Of a DNA stretch of 64,000 nt, positions 11,741 to 21,894 are shown piece after piece. Position 1 is the stretch's first letter, and each line of letters starts with the position of its first letter. The translations under genes and the position numbers were made by a program. The notes under the pieces are model-generated. The model saw only the letters and a program-made list of their open reading frames with translations. It did not search any database and was not told the DNA's origin. Where the stretch lies: positions 14,965,671 through 15,029,670 of the forward strand of contig OY720101.1 in assembly GCA_963082875.1 (NCBI GenBank). Reading direction: 5' to 3'. This DNA comes from Corella eumyota. Taxonomy: Eukaryota > Chordata > Ascidiacea > Phlebobranchia > Corellidae.

Positions 11741-12062
11741 CATTTTGTTGTTTTGGTTGGGTTGGAGTTGTGCTTAAATGTGACATAGACGACGATAATT
11801 CTGCCTCAGTTGTTTGCGAATCAGTCACATTGTCTGCCCCAATATTACCCGCATTTCTTGCATTTTCTTGTGGAACTGTATAGTGGATAACTTGGTCTGC
11901 AACAATATTGTCAAATATTTATTTTAAGTTTTAAATGTTGCTTACACAAATTAAGTTAAGTTTAAACTAACCTGCATGTTCTACTTGCATTCCTATCTCT
12001 CTGTTATCTTGTTTATGAACGTTAACTTGAACATTAATCGGTTGAATGTCGTTATTCGCCAT
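11741..12062 (-). pseudogene. Orphan 5' half of a TPR-family gene (H)
   Basis: Exon 1 at 11972-12062 and exon 2 at 11741-11896 keep start codon, splice sites and frame, but no exon 3 or 4 follows on the minus strand: the next sequence is SINE, repeat element and OSGEP flank. Exon 2 lacks 9 bases in frame. The arrangement equals the 5' half of gene D (27658-27988), so H was most likely cut off by unequal exchange. Without the TPR exon it cannot make the family's protein, though it could be transcribed. Confidence 0.75.
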
Positions 12063-12249
12063 TTTGCAGTTTGTTAAAACTTTAAAAATATGCTTAGTAT
12101 TACCAGATGCTAGCTTTTCGTTGGATTGTCACGAACAAAAATGAATTCATCACCAAGGCACCGTCCTTACAATATAGCGATATCGTTTCCCTAGTTACCT
12201 CTGTTTCAATGCTCGGGTTGTTATTGGTGTAATTCGAAACTGCTTCTTT

Positions 12250-12414
12250 CTTTTGTAATTAGCGGTCGAACAACGCACCAATGTTGTTTAAGAGAGTTCC
12301 GTAGACTGAATATAATCGTTTATTCTCGTTCCTTTCAGCCATCTGAGCCTCATTGTATATATTGAAAGCTTGTCGGTACCTGCCAACAAATATTCAGCTG
12401 GCGCTTTAAACATT
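12250..12414 (-). pseudogene. Exon-4 relic upstream of H
   Basis: Same decayed match to the TPR exon as at 8870-9044 (CGCACCAATGTTGTTTAAGA, then TTTATTCTCGTTCC and ATCTGAGCC). No open frame. Confidence 0.6.
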
Positions 12415-12765
12415 TTTTTGTATATATCTTTATTCCTGATGTGGGAAAGTCGAATGCGCGACTTTAACATAGCGTAACATCAGTTACCCCGACCCAGTCT
12501 CGAGTTGCCTGTGGCAGTTTGGAATATTATAGATTATAATTGCCTGATAACCTTGCTGCTGATTAAGTGCTGGCTCAGCAGCAGTTTGTCCCGTTTATAG
12601 CGCCTTACTCAAGGGCGCTACAGCATGAGATCAGTGGGGATTGAACCCACGACCTCATGTGTATTATAAACTCCTGCTGAGCCAACACATAATTAGCAGC
12701 AATTATAATCTTTGATATTCCATCACTGCCACTAGGACGAGGTAACTAATGTTATTGTATGTTAA
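12415..12765. repeat. Inverted SINE pair upstream of OSGEP-1
   Basis: Antisense SINE about 12415-12655 followed by a sense 3' part about 12656-12765. It ends roughly 340 bases before the OSGEP-1 start codon. Confidence 0.75.
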
Positions 12766-13105
12766 GGTCTTTTTTACGTCAATGATAAAAAGCTACGCGT
12801 TTACGTTATATGAGTTTTCTCCTTCCCATTTAAGTGTACGTAAAATGAAATTACGCGAAGTTTTACGTAACTTTTCATGCTTAATTTTAATAAATTAGTT
12901 TAGATTTAGTTTTTATAAAATTAAACATGTAATATAGATTCAATTTCGTCATCAGTTTTGTATTGGTTGAAATAATGCTTGAGTATAAACTTTGAGGATA
13001 AATTTAAAAAAATAACTGAGATTTTTAGGGGATTTCCCGTCTTACATCATGTTTGCGTTTTTAACAACTTTGTATTTTTTTAATAAAGTTATTTAATCAC
13101 AAACT
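12766..13105 (+). promoter_or_regulatory. OSGEP-1 5' flank
   Basis: Conserved in front of all OSGEP copies, including the last 100 bases (GGGGATTTCCCGTCTTACAT, then an A/T-rich run and TAATCACAAACT before ATG). No TATA box can be named with confidence. GGGATTTCCC resembles a Rel/NF-kB site and is kept in copies 2, 3 and 4; function is inference. Confidence 0.45.
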
Positions 13106-14128
13106 ATGACGTTGACTGTGATAGGATTTGAAGGGAGTGCTAATAAATTAGGGATCGGGATAATTAGAGACGGGGAGGTGTTATCGAATCCACGGCATAC
13201 CTACGTCACACCGCCTGGCGAGGGGTTTTTACCGCGCGAAACAGCAGAACATCATCGAAAATGGATTCTAACGATTCTTAAACAAGCTCTGGACGAAGCA
13301 AAGTTAACTTACAAGGATATTGATTGTATTGCGTACACTAAAGGTCCTGGGATGGGAGCTCCTTTAGTGTCAGTAGCAGTGGTAGCAAGGACTCTGGCAC
13401 AAATATGGAATAAACCTTTAATTGGGGTTAACCATTGTATTGCCCATATAGAAATGGGAAGGTTGATTACGGGGTCACATAACCCAACTGTGTTGTATGT
13501 GTCTGGGGGTAATACTCAGGTGATAGCTTATTCTGAGAACAGGTATCGAATATTTGGTGAAACGATTGATATTGCTGTCGGTAACTGTCTCGATCGCTTT
13601 GCGAGAATTCTTCACATTTCAAATGACCCAAGTCCTGGGTTTAATATCGAACAAACTGCTAAGAAAGGGAGCAAGTATATCGCACTACCCTATACAGTAA
13701 AAGGTATGGACGTGTCGTTTTCAGGGATTCTTTCGTTTATTGAGGATTTAGTTCGGAGCAAAAAACACGAATATTCACCTGAAGATTTATGTTATTCTCT
13801 ACAAGAAACCCTCTTTGCTATGCTGGTTGAAATTACCGAACGAGCGATGTCACATTGTGGGTCTGAAGAAGTTTTAATAGTAGGAGGGGTGGGTTGTAAC
13901 TTGCGACTTCAGGAAATGATGGAAGTTATGACCCAGGAGAGAGGGGCAAAGTTGTATGCCACTGATATGAGGTTTTGTATTGACAACGGGGCAATGATAG
14001 CCCAGGCAGGTTGGGAAATGTTCAGATCTGGGTTTAATTTAATTGACAAGCAAACTCTGTTGGAAGATTCTTGGTGTACGCAAAGGTTTCGAACTGATGA
14101 AGTTGAAGTGACTTGGAGGGATGATTGA
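13106..14128 (+). CDS. OSGEP: tRNA N6-adenosine threonylcarbamoyltransferase (KEOPS subunit OSGEP/Kae1), copy 1
   Basis: OSGEP is the catalytic subunit of the KEOPS complex. It transfers the threonylcarbamoyl group from TC-AMP to A37 of tRNAs that read ANN codons, in cytosol and nucleus. The 340-residue single-exon frame is the usual length and runs from [13 protein letters not shown] to the typical C-terminus [11 protein letters not shown]. Seen motifs: the metal-site HCIAHIE at residues 110-116, the nucleotide-binding SGGNTQ at 133-138, [13 protein letters not shown], and [13 protein letters not shown] followed by [15 protein letters not shown], which supplies the metal-binding Asp. No gaps or stops: this is the only complete copy in the window. 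TTC37 begins a few hundred bases downstream on the same strand. Confidence 0.97.
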   Translation: MTLTVIGFEGSANKLGIGIIRDGEVLSNPRHTYVTPPGEGFLPRETAEHHRKWILTILKQALDEAKLTYKDIDCIAYTKGPGMGAPLVSVAVVARTLAQIWNKPLIGVNHCIAHIEMGRLITGSHNPTVLYVSGGNTQVIAYSENRYRIFGETIDIAVGNCLDRFARILHISNDPSPGFNIEQTAKKGSKYIALPYTVKGMDVSFSGILSFIEDLVRSKKHEYSPEDLCYSLQETLFAMLVEITERAMSHCGSEEVLIVGGVGCNLRLQEMMEVMTQERGAKLYATDMRFCIDNGAMIAQAGWEMFRSGFNLIDKQTLLEDSWCTQRFRTDEVEVTWRDD

Positions 14129-14200
14129 GTGGTGATGTCATAACAGTGATGTCAAAGGTGATGATGTCATAAGTAGTGATGTCATAGTTAATAATGATAA
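14129..14200 (+). promoter_or_regulatory. Cluster of TGATGTCA repeats after OSGEP-1
   Basis: Four GTGATGTCA/GATGATGTCA units lie within about 65 bases directly after the stop codon, kept after OSGEP-2 (30056-30115) and OSGEP-3 (51345-51405). TGATGTCA differs by one base from the CRE/ATF site TGACGTCA. It could serve TTC37, whose first exon follows, or be a simple short repeat. Confidence 0.4.
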
Positions 14201-14994
14201 ACATTCTTGATATACTACCAACAATTTTAAACCTTTTAAATGCAAGAAGTTCCATGTTAAATGATGTTATAAATAATAATATTAATCATTTCTATCATTT
14301 TCAAGCATTCGGTAATGATTTAAAGCTTGACTACATAAGGTCTTGGGTTTAATTCCCACTGCTTCTATGTCAGCGCTTTCTTGATAATTGTAAATCTAAC
14401 AATTGCTAAGTTGACTAGCCTGCAATATGGTATCAAAATATTTAATTAACAATGAAAAGTTAGGGCATAAGCAATTTTTAAAGTCCTGATATTAAACGAA
14501 AGTTGAAATCTTTCTGGTATAATTGCTGATTTGTTTTAGAAAGTTTATTTTAAATTTGCCGACAACTAAATATATATAACTTTTTACACAAGGTATGAGA
14601 TCATGACAAATCACAAAACCTTTAAATTTTAAACAAAAAACTATAAACTTACTAATATTGATCATAATAACTTTATACAACCAATAAGACCTTACTAAAT
14701 CTTCTTACATGAATGCTTAAACAGGTTTTAAACCAGTTCTCAAATGCTGTAAATTGGTGAATCAAAATAATAACATTTTTTGGTATATTTTTTTGAAAAG
14801 TAGGCAAAAATAGTAGAAAAATTTTATTAAAGCCTATTTTAAAGCGTAGTTAAACTCATTTTATAACATAATTTAAATGCTTTATGTCAAATTCATTGTT
14901 AATAACAAGAATTGATTTTATAAAACCAATAATCTTTTAACATTCTACATTGACAAAACCTAAAAATTAACTTTGTTTTTTGTTCTTAATCCAG
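14201..14994. other. OSGEP-TTC37 interval with TTC37 exon 1 deleted
   Basis: Holds no exon. In copies 2 and 3 this interval contains TTC37 exon 1; here TTTGCCGA runs directly into CGACAACTAAAT at about 14561, removing roughly 165 bases including the whole exon. The rest is the intron 1 sequence common to all copies. Confidence 0.8.
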
Positions 14995-15269
14995 GAGGTT
15001 TTAGACAGCGACCCCCACAACTACAATGCTCATGTTTTCCTTGGCTTAAGTTATGCTGAGTTATCTCAACTCAAAAACTCACTTGAGTCTTACCACTCTG
15101 CTATTAAGTTATCACCTGATGAAGTGTTAGCTTACCATGGATTGGGAAGCCTGTTTACAAAACATTGGAAGGGGAATTTAACGAAAGAAAATATTAAAGA
15201 CAAGATTTTTGCTTATGAAAATCTGATGCGGTTAACTGATAAGTAAGGTTTTATGTTTTGTTTAATTGT

Positions 15270-15462
15270 CGCCCTAAACATAGAATAACAACCGTTATTC
15301 CGACCCAGTCTCAAGTTGACTACAACAGTTTGAGATATTATATATTATATTTGTCTGATAATTAAACTGCTAATTAAGAGTTTGCGGCATGAGAGCAGTG
15401 GGGATCGAACCCAGGACCTCATTTAGTGTAATAAAGGTTATAACCACTTCACTACGATATAA
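15270..15462 (-). repeat. SINE in TTC37-1 intron 2
   Basis: Antisense, missing its tail; orthologous copies lie in introns 2 of TTC37-2 and TTC37-3. Confidence 0.7.
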
Positions 15463-15809
15463 TTTTTTATATTTTTTTAAACTTAAATTTTTTTTTAATT
15501 TATTCCCTTTTTTAAACCTAAGGATATTAATTTAGTTTTAAAAATGTATTTTTTTTGCAGATCAAATGCGGACAAAATTCTTGATATTATCACAATTCTT
15601 TCAAAAAGTTATTGCCAAGTTGAAAACTATAAAGAAGCAATCAAAATATTACAAGAAAATTCTGAAATAGTTAAATCATGTGAAAATAATGAAACATTTT
15701 TAAAATCTGTCATTGATGTTATTGTAGCATGTAAAAATCATGGTTTGGAGCTAAAAGAATATTTTCAGTTTGTAAGTTTTATTATTAACATTTATTATTT
15801 TAGTATATT

Positions 15810-15935
15810 TTAGTTCATAGCCAATGGTCAGCATTTTAATTGTCATAATATGGTCACAACTCTTAACTAATTTTTACTGCACCACAAATGGCAGTTTTAT
15901 TTATTTTGTAGACCTATAAACTAAACATACAAATA
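15810..15935 (-). repeat. Dispersed repeat in intron 3, inverted to one in intron 8
   Basis: GTCAGCATTTTAATTGTCAT and CAAATGGCAGTTTTATTTAT are the reverse complement of sequence at about 18895-19030. The element has no protein and unclear ends; MITE or old SINE are possible. Confidence 0.6.
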
Positions 15936-16402
15936 TATCGTTCACTGAGCTTTGTTTTATATCTAGATGATTTAAAAATAATCATTTTTTAAAAATTTTT
16001 TTTAAAAATAATGATTCCATAAATTTTTTAATTAATGTAATTTTGTTAAAAATAAAATTCAAACCTGTATATTATATCAGTATAACCTTAAATTTAATAC
16101 AATTATTTTATTTACAGATTTTTCAATCAGTTGTTCAATATTGTGATCTACCAGACATACAAATATTGGACAAAGAAAATGCTTTAAGATCAGCTCTGTT
16201 AACTTCACCCAGGATATTTCCTGATAGTTTTGTTAAAGATTTGGTTGAAACTTCCCAAGAAATGTTAAAATCTAATTCCCAATTTGCGATGGGTATCTTA
16301 GTTCAGATTCAACTGCAGAATGGATTTGGTAAATTTTTATTTATTCTTATATGGTTAATTTTAATGCCTGAATATTATTTACTTACACCACCAGTCTAGA
16401 GT

Positions 16403-16676
16403 TTTTTTGTATTAATTTATCCTCATTGTGGGAAGGCTGATTTTACGACCTAAACATAGGGTAACATCAACCACCCCAACCCAGTCCCAAGTTGCCTTTA
16501 GCAGTTTGGGATATTATAGATTATAGTTACCCGATAATTAAGCTGCTGATTAAGTGTTGGCTTAGCAGGAGTTTGTACTGTTTATAGCGCCTTACTTATG
16601 TGTACTACAGCATGACATCAGTGGGGATCGAACTCACGACCTCATTGTGGTGTAGCAAGTGTTCTAACTACTATGT
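16403..16676 (-). repeat. SINE in TTC37-1 intron 4
   Basis: Antisense, head near 16670 and tail near 16405; shared with copies 2 and 3. Confidence 0.75.
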
Positions 16677-17019
16677 TTTTAACAATATAAAAATAATTTA
16701 TGTAAAATGTTTTACATTTTATTTTCAGATAATCTTGATATATCATTGGACACCTACAACCAACATATCTCCAATTATAATGGTCAATACAAGGATATAT
16801 TAACTGCTTATAACTTCTATAAAAAGGGGAAACAAAGTTACCAACAAATAGTTGAGTTATTGGAGAAAGGGTTGGAAGTTTGTTCTGATTTTTTGCCAGC
16901 TTATACTTGGTTGAATAAGGGATATATTTACCTTCATCAATACTTTACAGCACAGGACAAAACAAGGTAGAATTTGTTTTTTGTTTTTGGCCATTTTGAC
17001 GTTTCAAATTCATTTTTGT

Positions 17020-17258
17020 TTCTATACTTAATGTTGGTAGACTAAATTTTCAACCTAAGCATAGAGTAACATTTGTTACCCTGACCCAGTCTCAAGTTGA
17101 CTAAGGTGGTTTGGAATAACATTTATTACCCCTTTTAAAAGGGCGGCCCCTTTATAGCGCCTTATATAAGGGCGCTATAGCATAAGAGCTTTGTGGATCG
17201 TACCTATGACCTTATGTAGTAAAGCCAAGTGTTCTAACCACTACACCACGCTGCTGAC
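17020..17258 (-). repeat. SINE in TTC37-1 intron 5
   Basis: Antisense and diverged, with a shortened middle; head ACACCACGCTGC complement near 17255. Confidence 0.7.
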
Positions 17259-17516
17259 TTTTAAAAATTGACTAAAAATTCAATTTAAATTATTTTTTTA
17301 GGTTAGCATTACAGTTATGCAAATCTGTTGAAGAAAATAAGGTAACTAATATAACTTGGTTGGTTAAGATTTCAAAGATATCTGAAATTAAAATTGAAAT
17401 AATGAAATGTGAGGCTGAAGCACTCAGTAATTCCCATAATCTTTCAACTAAAACATCGGCCATCGATGTCTATGAGAAAGTAAGTTTTTGGTTTAGTTTC
17501 ACTTAAACAATTTTTT

Positions 17517-17722
17517 TTGTATATTTATTTAACCTCGATGTGGGAAAGAAGTCGAATGCGTGACTTAAACATAGAGTAACAATTGTTACTTCGACCCAGT
17601 CTCGAGTTGCCTGTGGCAGTTTGGGATATTATTAATTATAATTGCCCTATAACTAAACTGCTGATTAAGTGCTGGCTCAGCAAAAATTTATACTGTTTTT
17701 AGCGCCTCTTATGGCACTCATG
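17517..17722 (-). repeat. SINE in TTC37-1 intron 6
   Basis: Antisense body and tail; the tRNA-like head is lost. Confidence 0.7.
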
Positions 17723-18097
17723 GCTTCTTCTTAATCTAGTGTATTTTAACATTTCCGTCAATCAAAATTGATTTTAAATTTTTGATATCTAAATATATTA
17801 AAATATATTTTATTAGTTGATAGCTGCTGAACCCAATTGTATTCCATCTCTTATTGGGATCTCAAGATTAATGATAAGTTTAAACAAATTGAAAGAAGCA
17901 GCGAAATATTTAGAAATTGGACAACGTTTAATGGACAACAATCCAGTTATAGAAAGTTTAACAACTTATCTACATTTCTTGGTAAATATTTTTGTACTGA
18001 ATATACAAATTATATAAATGACATAATTCGGCAATTAATATATACATGAGCTTAAAACAAGTTGTGGTTGTAAAGTTTGTATATATATAAGTTTAAT

Positions 18098-18375
18098 TGC
18101 TCGGGCAGTATGGTGTCATAGTTGTTAGAACACTTCCTACACTCGATGAGGTTCTGGGATCGATCCCCACCGCTCTCTTGCTGTAGCGCCCTTAAGTAAG
18201 GCGCTATAAACAATATGAACTCCTGCTGAGCCAGCACTTAATCAGCAGCTTAATTATCGGGCAACTTTAATCTATAAAATTCCAAACTGGCAAAGTCAAC
18301 TTAAGATTGGGTCGGAGTAACTTATGTTACTCTATGTTTAGGTCGCGCATTAGACTTTTTCACATCGAGGATAAA
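18098..18375 (+). repeat. SINE in TTC37-1 intron 7
   Basis: Sense orientation, from GGCAGTATGGTGTCATAG to CATCGAGGATAAAG; shared with copies 2 and 3. Confidence 0.78.
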
Positions 18376-18889
18376 GAAATATACAAAATAAATTATAAAA
18401 TTGAAACTGGCATAGGCAACTCGAGACTGGGTCAGGGTAACGAAAATTTATGACATTGTTTACCTGTACATTTATAATTTTTATCATTATATTTATTTCT
18501 AGAAAAATGACCAAGTTGAAGTTATTACTGAACTGATAACACTTTGCCAGGAAAATCCGAACTGTTTTAATTCCCATTTTTATTTAGCCAAAATAATGTG
18601 GAAAAAAGATGAAGCGTACAGAAAAGATAAATCAAAATGTCTGGCCACTTTTTTAAAGGTTGGATTTGTTTAAATTTCATTTAGTTCATCTTAATTTAAT
18701 TGTTTCAGGTTTAAAGTATCATTGACCTTAGGATATTGTCTATTTTTCTCTTTTTTTATGAATTTAAATTGATATGGGAAGACTGACTTTCTAAATATTT
18801 GAAAAATAATAAGTAGCAGTTACACTTATTCTATTACAGTAAATTAGTAGTAAAACATATCACACCATCTCTATATAATGGAGCTTAGT

Positions 18890-19030
18890 GGATAATATGT
18901 CCAATTTACAGGCTTACAAAAAAATAAAACTGCTATTTGTGGTGTGAGGGTAAATTATCAAGCAAATATTAGTTGAGAGTTGTAACCATATTATGACAAT
19001 TAAAATGCTGATCGAATGGCTGGCTATTGA
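18890..19030 (+). repeat. Dispersed repeat in intron 8
   Basis: Partner of the inverted copy in intron 3: ACCATATTATGACAATTAAA and AAAACTGCTATTTGTGGTGT. The same pair exists in TTC37-2 (about 32000-32130 and 35000-35120) and TTC37-3, where the intron 3 partner is shortened. Confidence 0.6.
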
Positions 19031-19239
19031 TTTGTATTAACCCAGTTTATTTTTAGGCAGCCAAGTTGGAGCCATACAATGCTGAATGTTTCTTGTACAT
19101 TGCTCACTACTACAGAGATATTAGTAAAGATTTGTTGAGGGCCAAGAAATGTTATCAGAAATGTTTGGATTTGGATCCATTTAATGATCAAGCTGGAGCA
19201 GCATTAGCTGATCTGCTTACCAATGAAGGTTTGATCAAT

Positions 19240-19512
19240 AATGAGTGTATTTGTCAGAACACTTGGTTTTACTACATGAGGTCGTTGGTTTGATCCCCAT
19301 TACTCTCATGCTGTAGCGCCCTTCATTAAGGCGCTATAAACGGTGTGAAATCCTGCTGAGCCAACGCTTAATCAGCAGCTTAATTATCGGGCATTTATAA
19401 TCAATAATATCCCAAACTGCCAAAGTCAACAGGAGACTGGGTTGAGGTAACTGATGTTACTTTACGTTAAAGTTGTGAAGTTGATCTTCCCACATCAAGA
19501 ATAAATAAATGT
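19240..19512 (+). repeat. SINE in TTC37-1 intron 9
   Basis: Sense; begins about 10 bases after the exon 9 donor, so it leaves very little of the original intron 5' end. Confidence 0.75.
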
Positions 19513-19844
19513 GAAAAAAAATTAATCCTAAAATTTTTTTTAATGATTTACAATTCAAATTTGTTTTTTAAATTTTAGGTAATTTTGATTCTGCTATTCT
19601 ATTGTACGAAAAAATCACGAACTCTAGTGCCCCTGGTGGACAAAAATGGGCCTGGTTAAGATTAGGATTATGTCGGTTAAAAACTAAAGAAACAACGAGA
19701 GCTATAACTTGCTTTCAAGCAGCGTTAAGAGCTGATGCCAGTGATTAGTAAGTGGATATAAATAATAAACTAAATACTTGATTAAAATCTAATATTTTGT
19801 TCATGTTTTTGGCTGCTTTTAAGTTGCTGGTTGTAACATCTTAA

Positions 19845-20112
19845 CGTAGGGGTAAGAACACTTGCTACACCACACATTATGTCATGGTTCAATCCCCACT
19901 GCTCTCATGCTGTACCGCCCTTGAGTAAGGTGCTATAAACAATATGAAGTCCTGCTGAGTCAGCACTTAATCAGCAACTTAATTATCGGGCAATTATAAT
20001 CTATATTATCCCAAACTGCCACAGGCAACTTAAGACTGGGTCGGAGTAACTGATGTTACTCTATGTTTAGGTCGCGCATTCAACCTTCCCACATCAAAGT
20101 TAAATTTATATA
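19845..20112 (+). repeat. SINE in TTC37-1 intron 10
   Basis: Sense, B-box GGTTCAATCCCCACTGC, tail ending near 20110; shared with copies 2 and 3. Confidence 0.75.
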
Positions 20113-20764
20113 CCAAAAAATAAATAAAAAAAACATTGTCACAACGAATAAATGCGTGTTGTAATTCACCCAATAAAACATTTTTTTTTTAAATAATATG
20201 GAAATAAATATTATATTTAATGTTATAGTATATGCTGGGAATGCTTAGGTGAAGGGTATCTAAACAAAGGAAGTTACACTGCAGCTTGGAAGTCTTTCAG
20301 TCAAGCTCACAAACTTAATCCTTTTTCAGTGTACACTGTGTACCAGATGGCAGCTATTAAACAGGTGACTATGGGGTTAAGATGTGTTTTATAATAAATC
20401 AGTAGAGGGCACAATTGTAAACAACATTGGATCCTATTATGTGGGGTCTTGGGTTTGATCCCCACTGCTTCTATTTTGTACCTACTTAAAATAAGGTTGT
20501 AAAATCGAATTATCCCATGTTTAAGCTGTAAAGTTACTATTTTTGTGAATTAATATGGGTTATTGTGTGAATTTTAGACTACTAAATTGACTTAACTTTT
20601 AAATTTATTTTCTGGCTACTGGGATATCACAACGAAGCAATTGAAAAATATTTTGAAGTTTTAAAATTTAAAGAAAATTATGTTCCAGCATTAAAAGGTA
20701 AATGTAACATTATATTTGTAAGTAATATTTAAATTAAGTGTTACAATATTTTAAATAATGCTGC

Positions 20765-21325
20765 TATAACATGTCAGCAGCAGGAACTAAACTTGTGACC
20801 TCATGTCTTACTTAAGGGTGTTACAACATGCCAGCAGTGGGAATCAAACCCGAGATCTTAGGTCTTACCTAACAATGGTACAACATGCCAGCAGTGGGAA
20901 TCAAACCAAGAACCTCAGGTCTTACTTAAGAATACTACAACATGCCCGCAATGGAAATCAAACCCGAGATCTTAGGTCTTACCTAACAATGTTACAACAT
21001 GGGAACCAAACCAAGAACCTCCGGTTTTACTAAAGGGTGCCATAAAATGCCATCAGTTGGAATCTAACCCAGAATATAAGATCCTACCCAAGAATGCTAC
21101 AACATGTCAGCAGTGGAAATCAAACCCAGGACCTCAGGTCTTACTTAAGTATGCTACAACATCTCAGCAATTAGAATCAAACCAAGAACCTCAGGTCTTA
21201 CTAAGGATGCTACAACATGCCAGCAGTTAGAATTAAACCCAGAACCTCAGGTCTTACTAAGGATGCTACAACATGCTAGCAGTGGAATTTAAACCCTGGA
21301 CCTCTGGTATTTTTCCAATAGGATG
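20765..21325 (-). repeat. SINE-head minisatellite in TTC37-1 intron 12, about 10 units
   Basis: Tandem units of about 57 bases (GCTACAACATGCCAGCAGTG, then GGAATCAAACCC and CTCAGGTCTTACTTAAG). Each unit resembles the antisense tRNA-like head of the local SINE, including the complement of a B-box. Copies 2 and 3 have about 8 and 6 units. Confidence 0.8.
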
Positions 21326-21535
21326 CAACTTTTAGCTGTAGGAATCAAGTCATGGTTTTAGGCATAAAAGACCATGTACAGAGCTATCATATAAACTTTT
21401 TGCCAAGTCCAAGTTCTTAACATTAAAATGTTTATTCAAAAAGTTTAACTATTGTTTTTAACAGGCTTGGGTGAATGTTATTGCTCGCTTGCCAGACAAA
21501 TGTTATCTGAAGGTCGATATTTAAGTATATTTTGA

Positions 21536-21894
21536 TTTTGTTAAATTTAATTTTGAATAATGTTTAACTCTTGATTGTAACAATTGAGGACAAAGTTTAA
21601 CGTTTTTTAAATTTATTCAAGCATAACTACGCGCAAGCAATAATCACTAAATATTAATGGATATAAAAACAACATAAATTCATATTTTAAAACAATAATT
21701 AAACAAGCAATTATACTTAATGGTTATGTACAACAAAACAATATTTAAACAAAAAGATTTTTAACAATATGTTAAACTTGGTTTTAGTATTGTACTTGTA
21801 TGGACCATGATTTGTAACAAATTTAAAATAATTTGGCGTTGTTTTAAAAAACTAATTTGTTGAATTTTGCTGGGTTTTATATTTAATTGGAATT
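21536..21894. other. Duplication joint and 3' flank of TPR gene D
   Basis: The TTC37 exon 13 sequence stops being TTC37-like at about 21518-21530 and continues as the common TPR-gene 3' flank. No gene. Confidence 0.7.

Larger units (their letters stand above)
14995..21535 (+). pseudogene. TTC37: TTC37/SKI3 N-terminal half, copy 1, lacking exon 1
   Basis: TTC37 is the TPR scaffold of the SKI complex, which feeds mRNA to the cytoplasmic exosome. Exons: 2 at 14995-15242, 3 at 15561-15771, 4 at 16118-16328, 5 at 16729-16966, 6 at 17302-17479, 7 at 17817-17981, 8 at 18503-18658, 9 at 19057-19228, 10 at 19579-19747, 11 at 20229-20364, 12 at 20616-20697, 13 from 21465. Phases agree across exons 2-11. 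Vertebrate-like blocks: NYNAHVFLGLSYAEL, HYYRDISKDLLRAKKCY, QKWAWLRLGL, YVPALKGLGEC. Exon 1 is deleted, the exon 12 acceptor is TCTGG instead of TCTAG, and exon 13 runs into unrelated sequence with a stop at 21533-21535. Under half of the roughly 1,560-residue human length is present. Confidence 0.88.

Noticed and set aside
14034-14255. Minus-strand frame over the OSGEP 3' end
   Set aside because: Antisense to a strongly supported gene and to the TGATGTCA repeats; no family match.
20803-21033. Repeat protein with HASSGNQT units
   Set aside because: Translation of the intron 12 minisatellite; the frame does not persist equally in the three copies.
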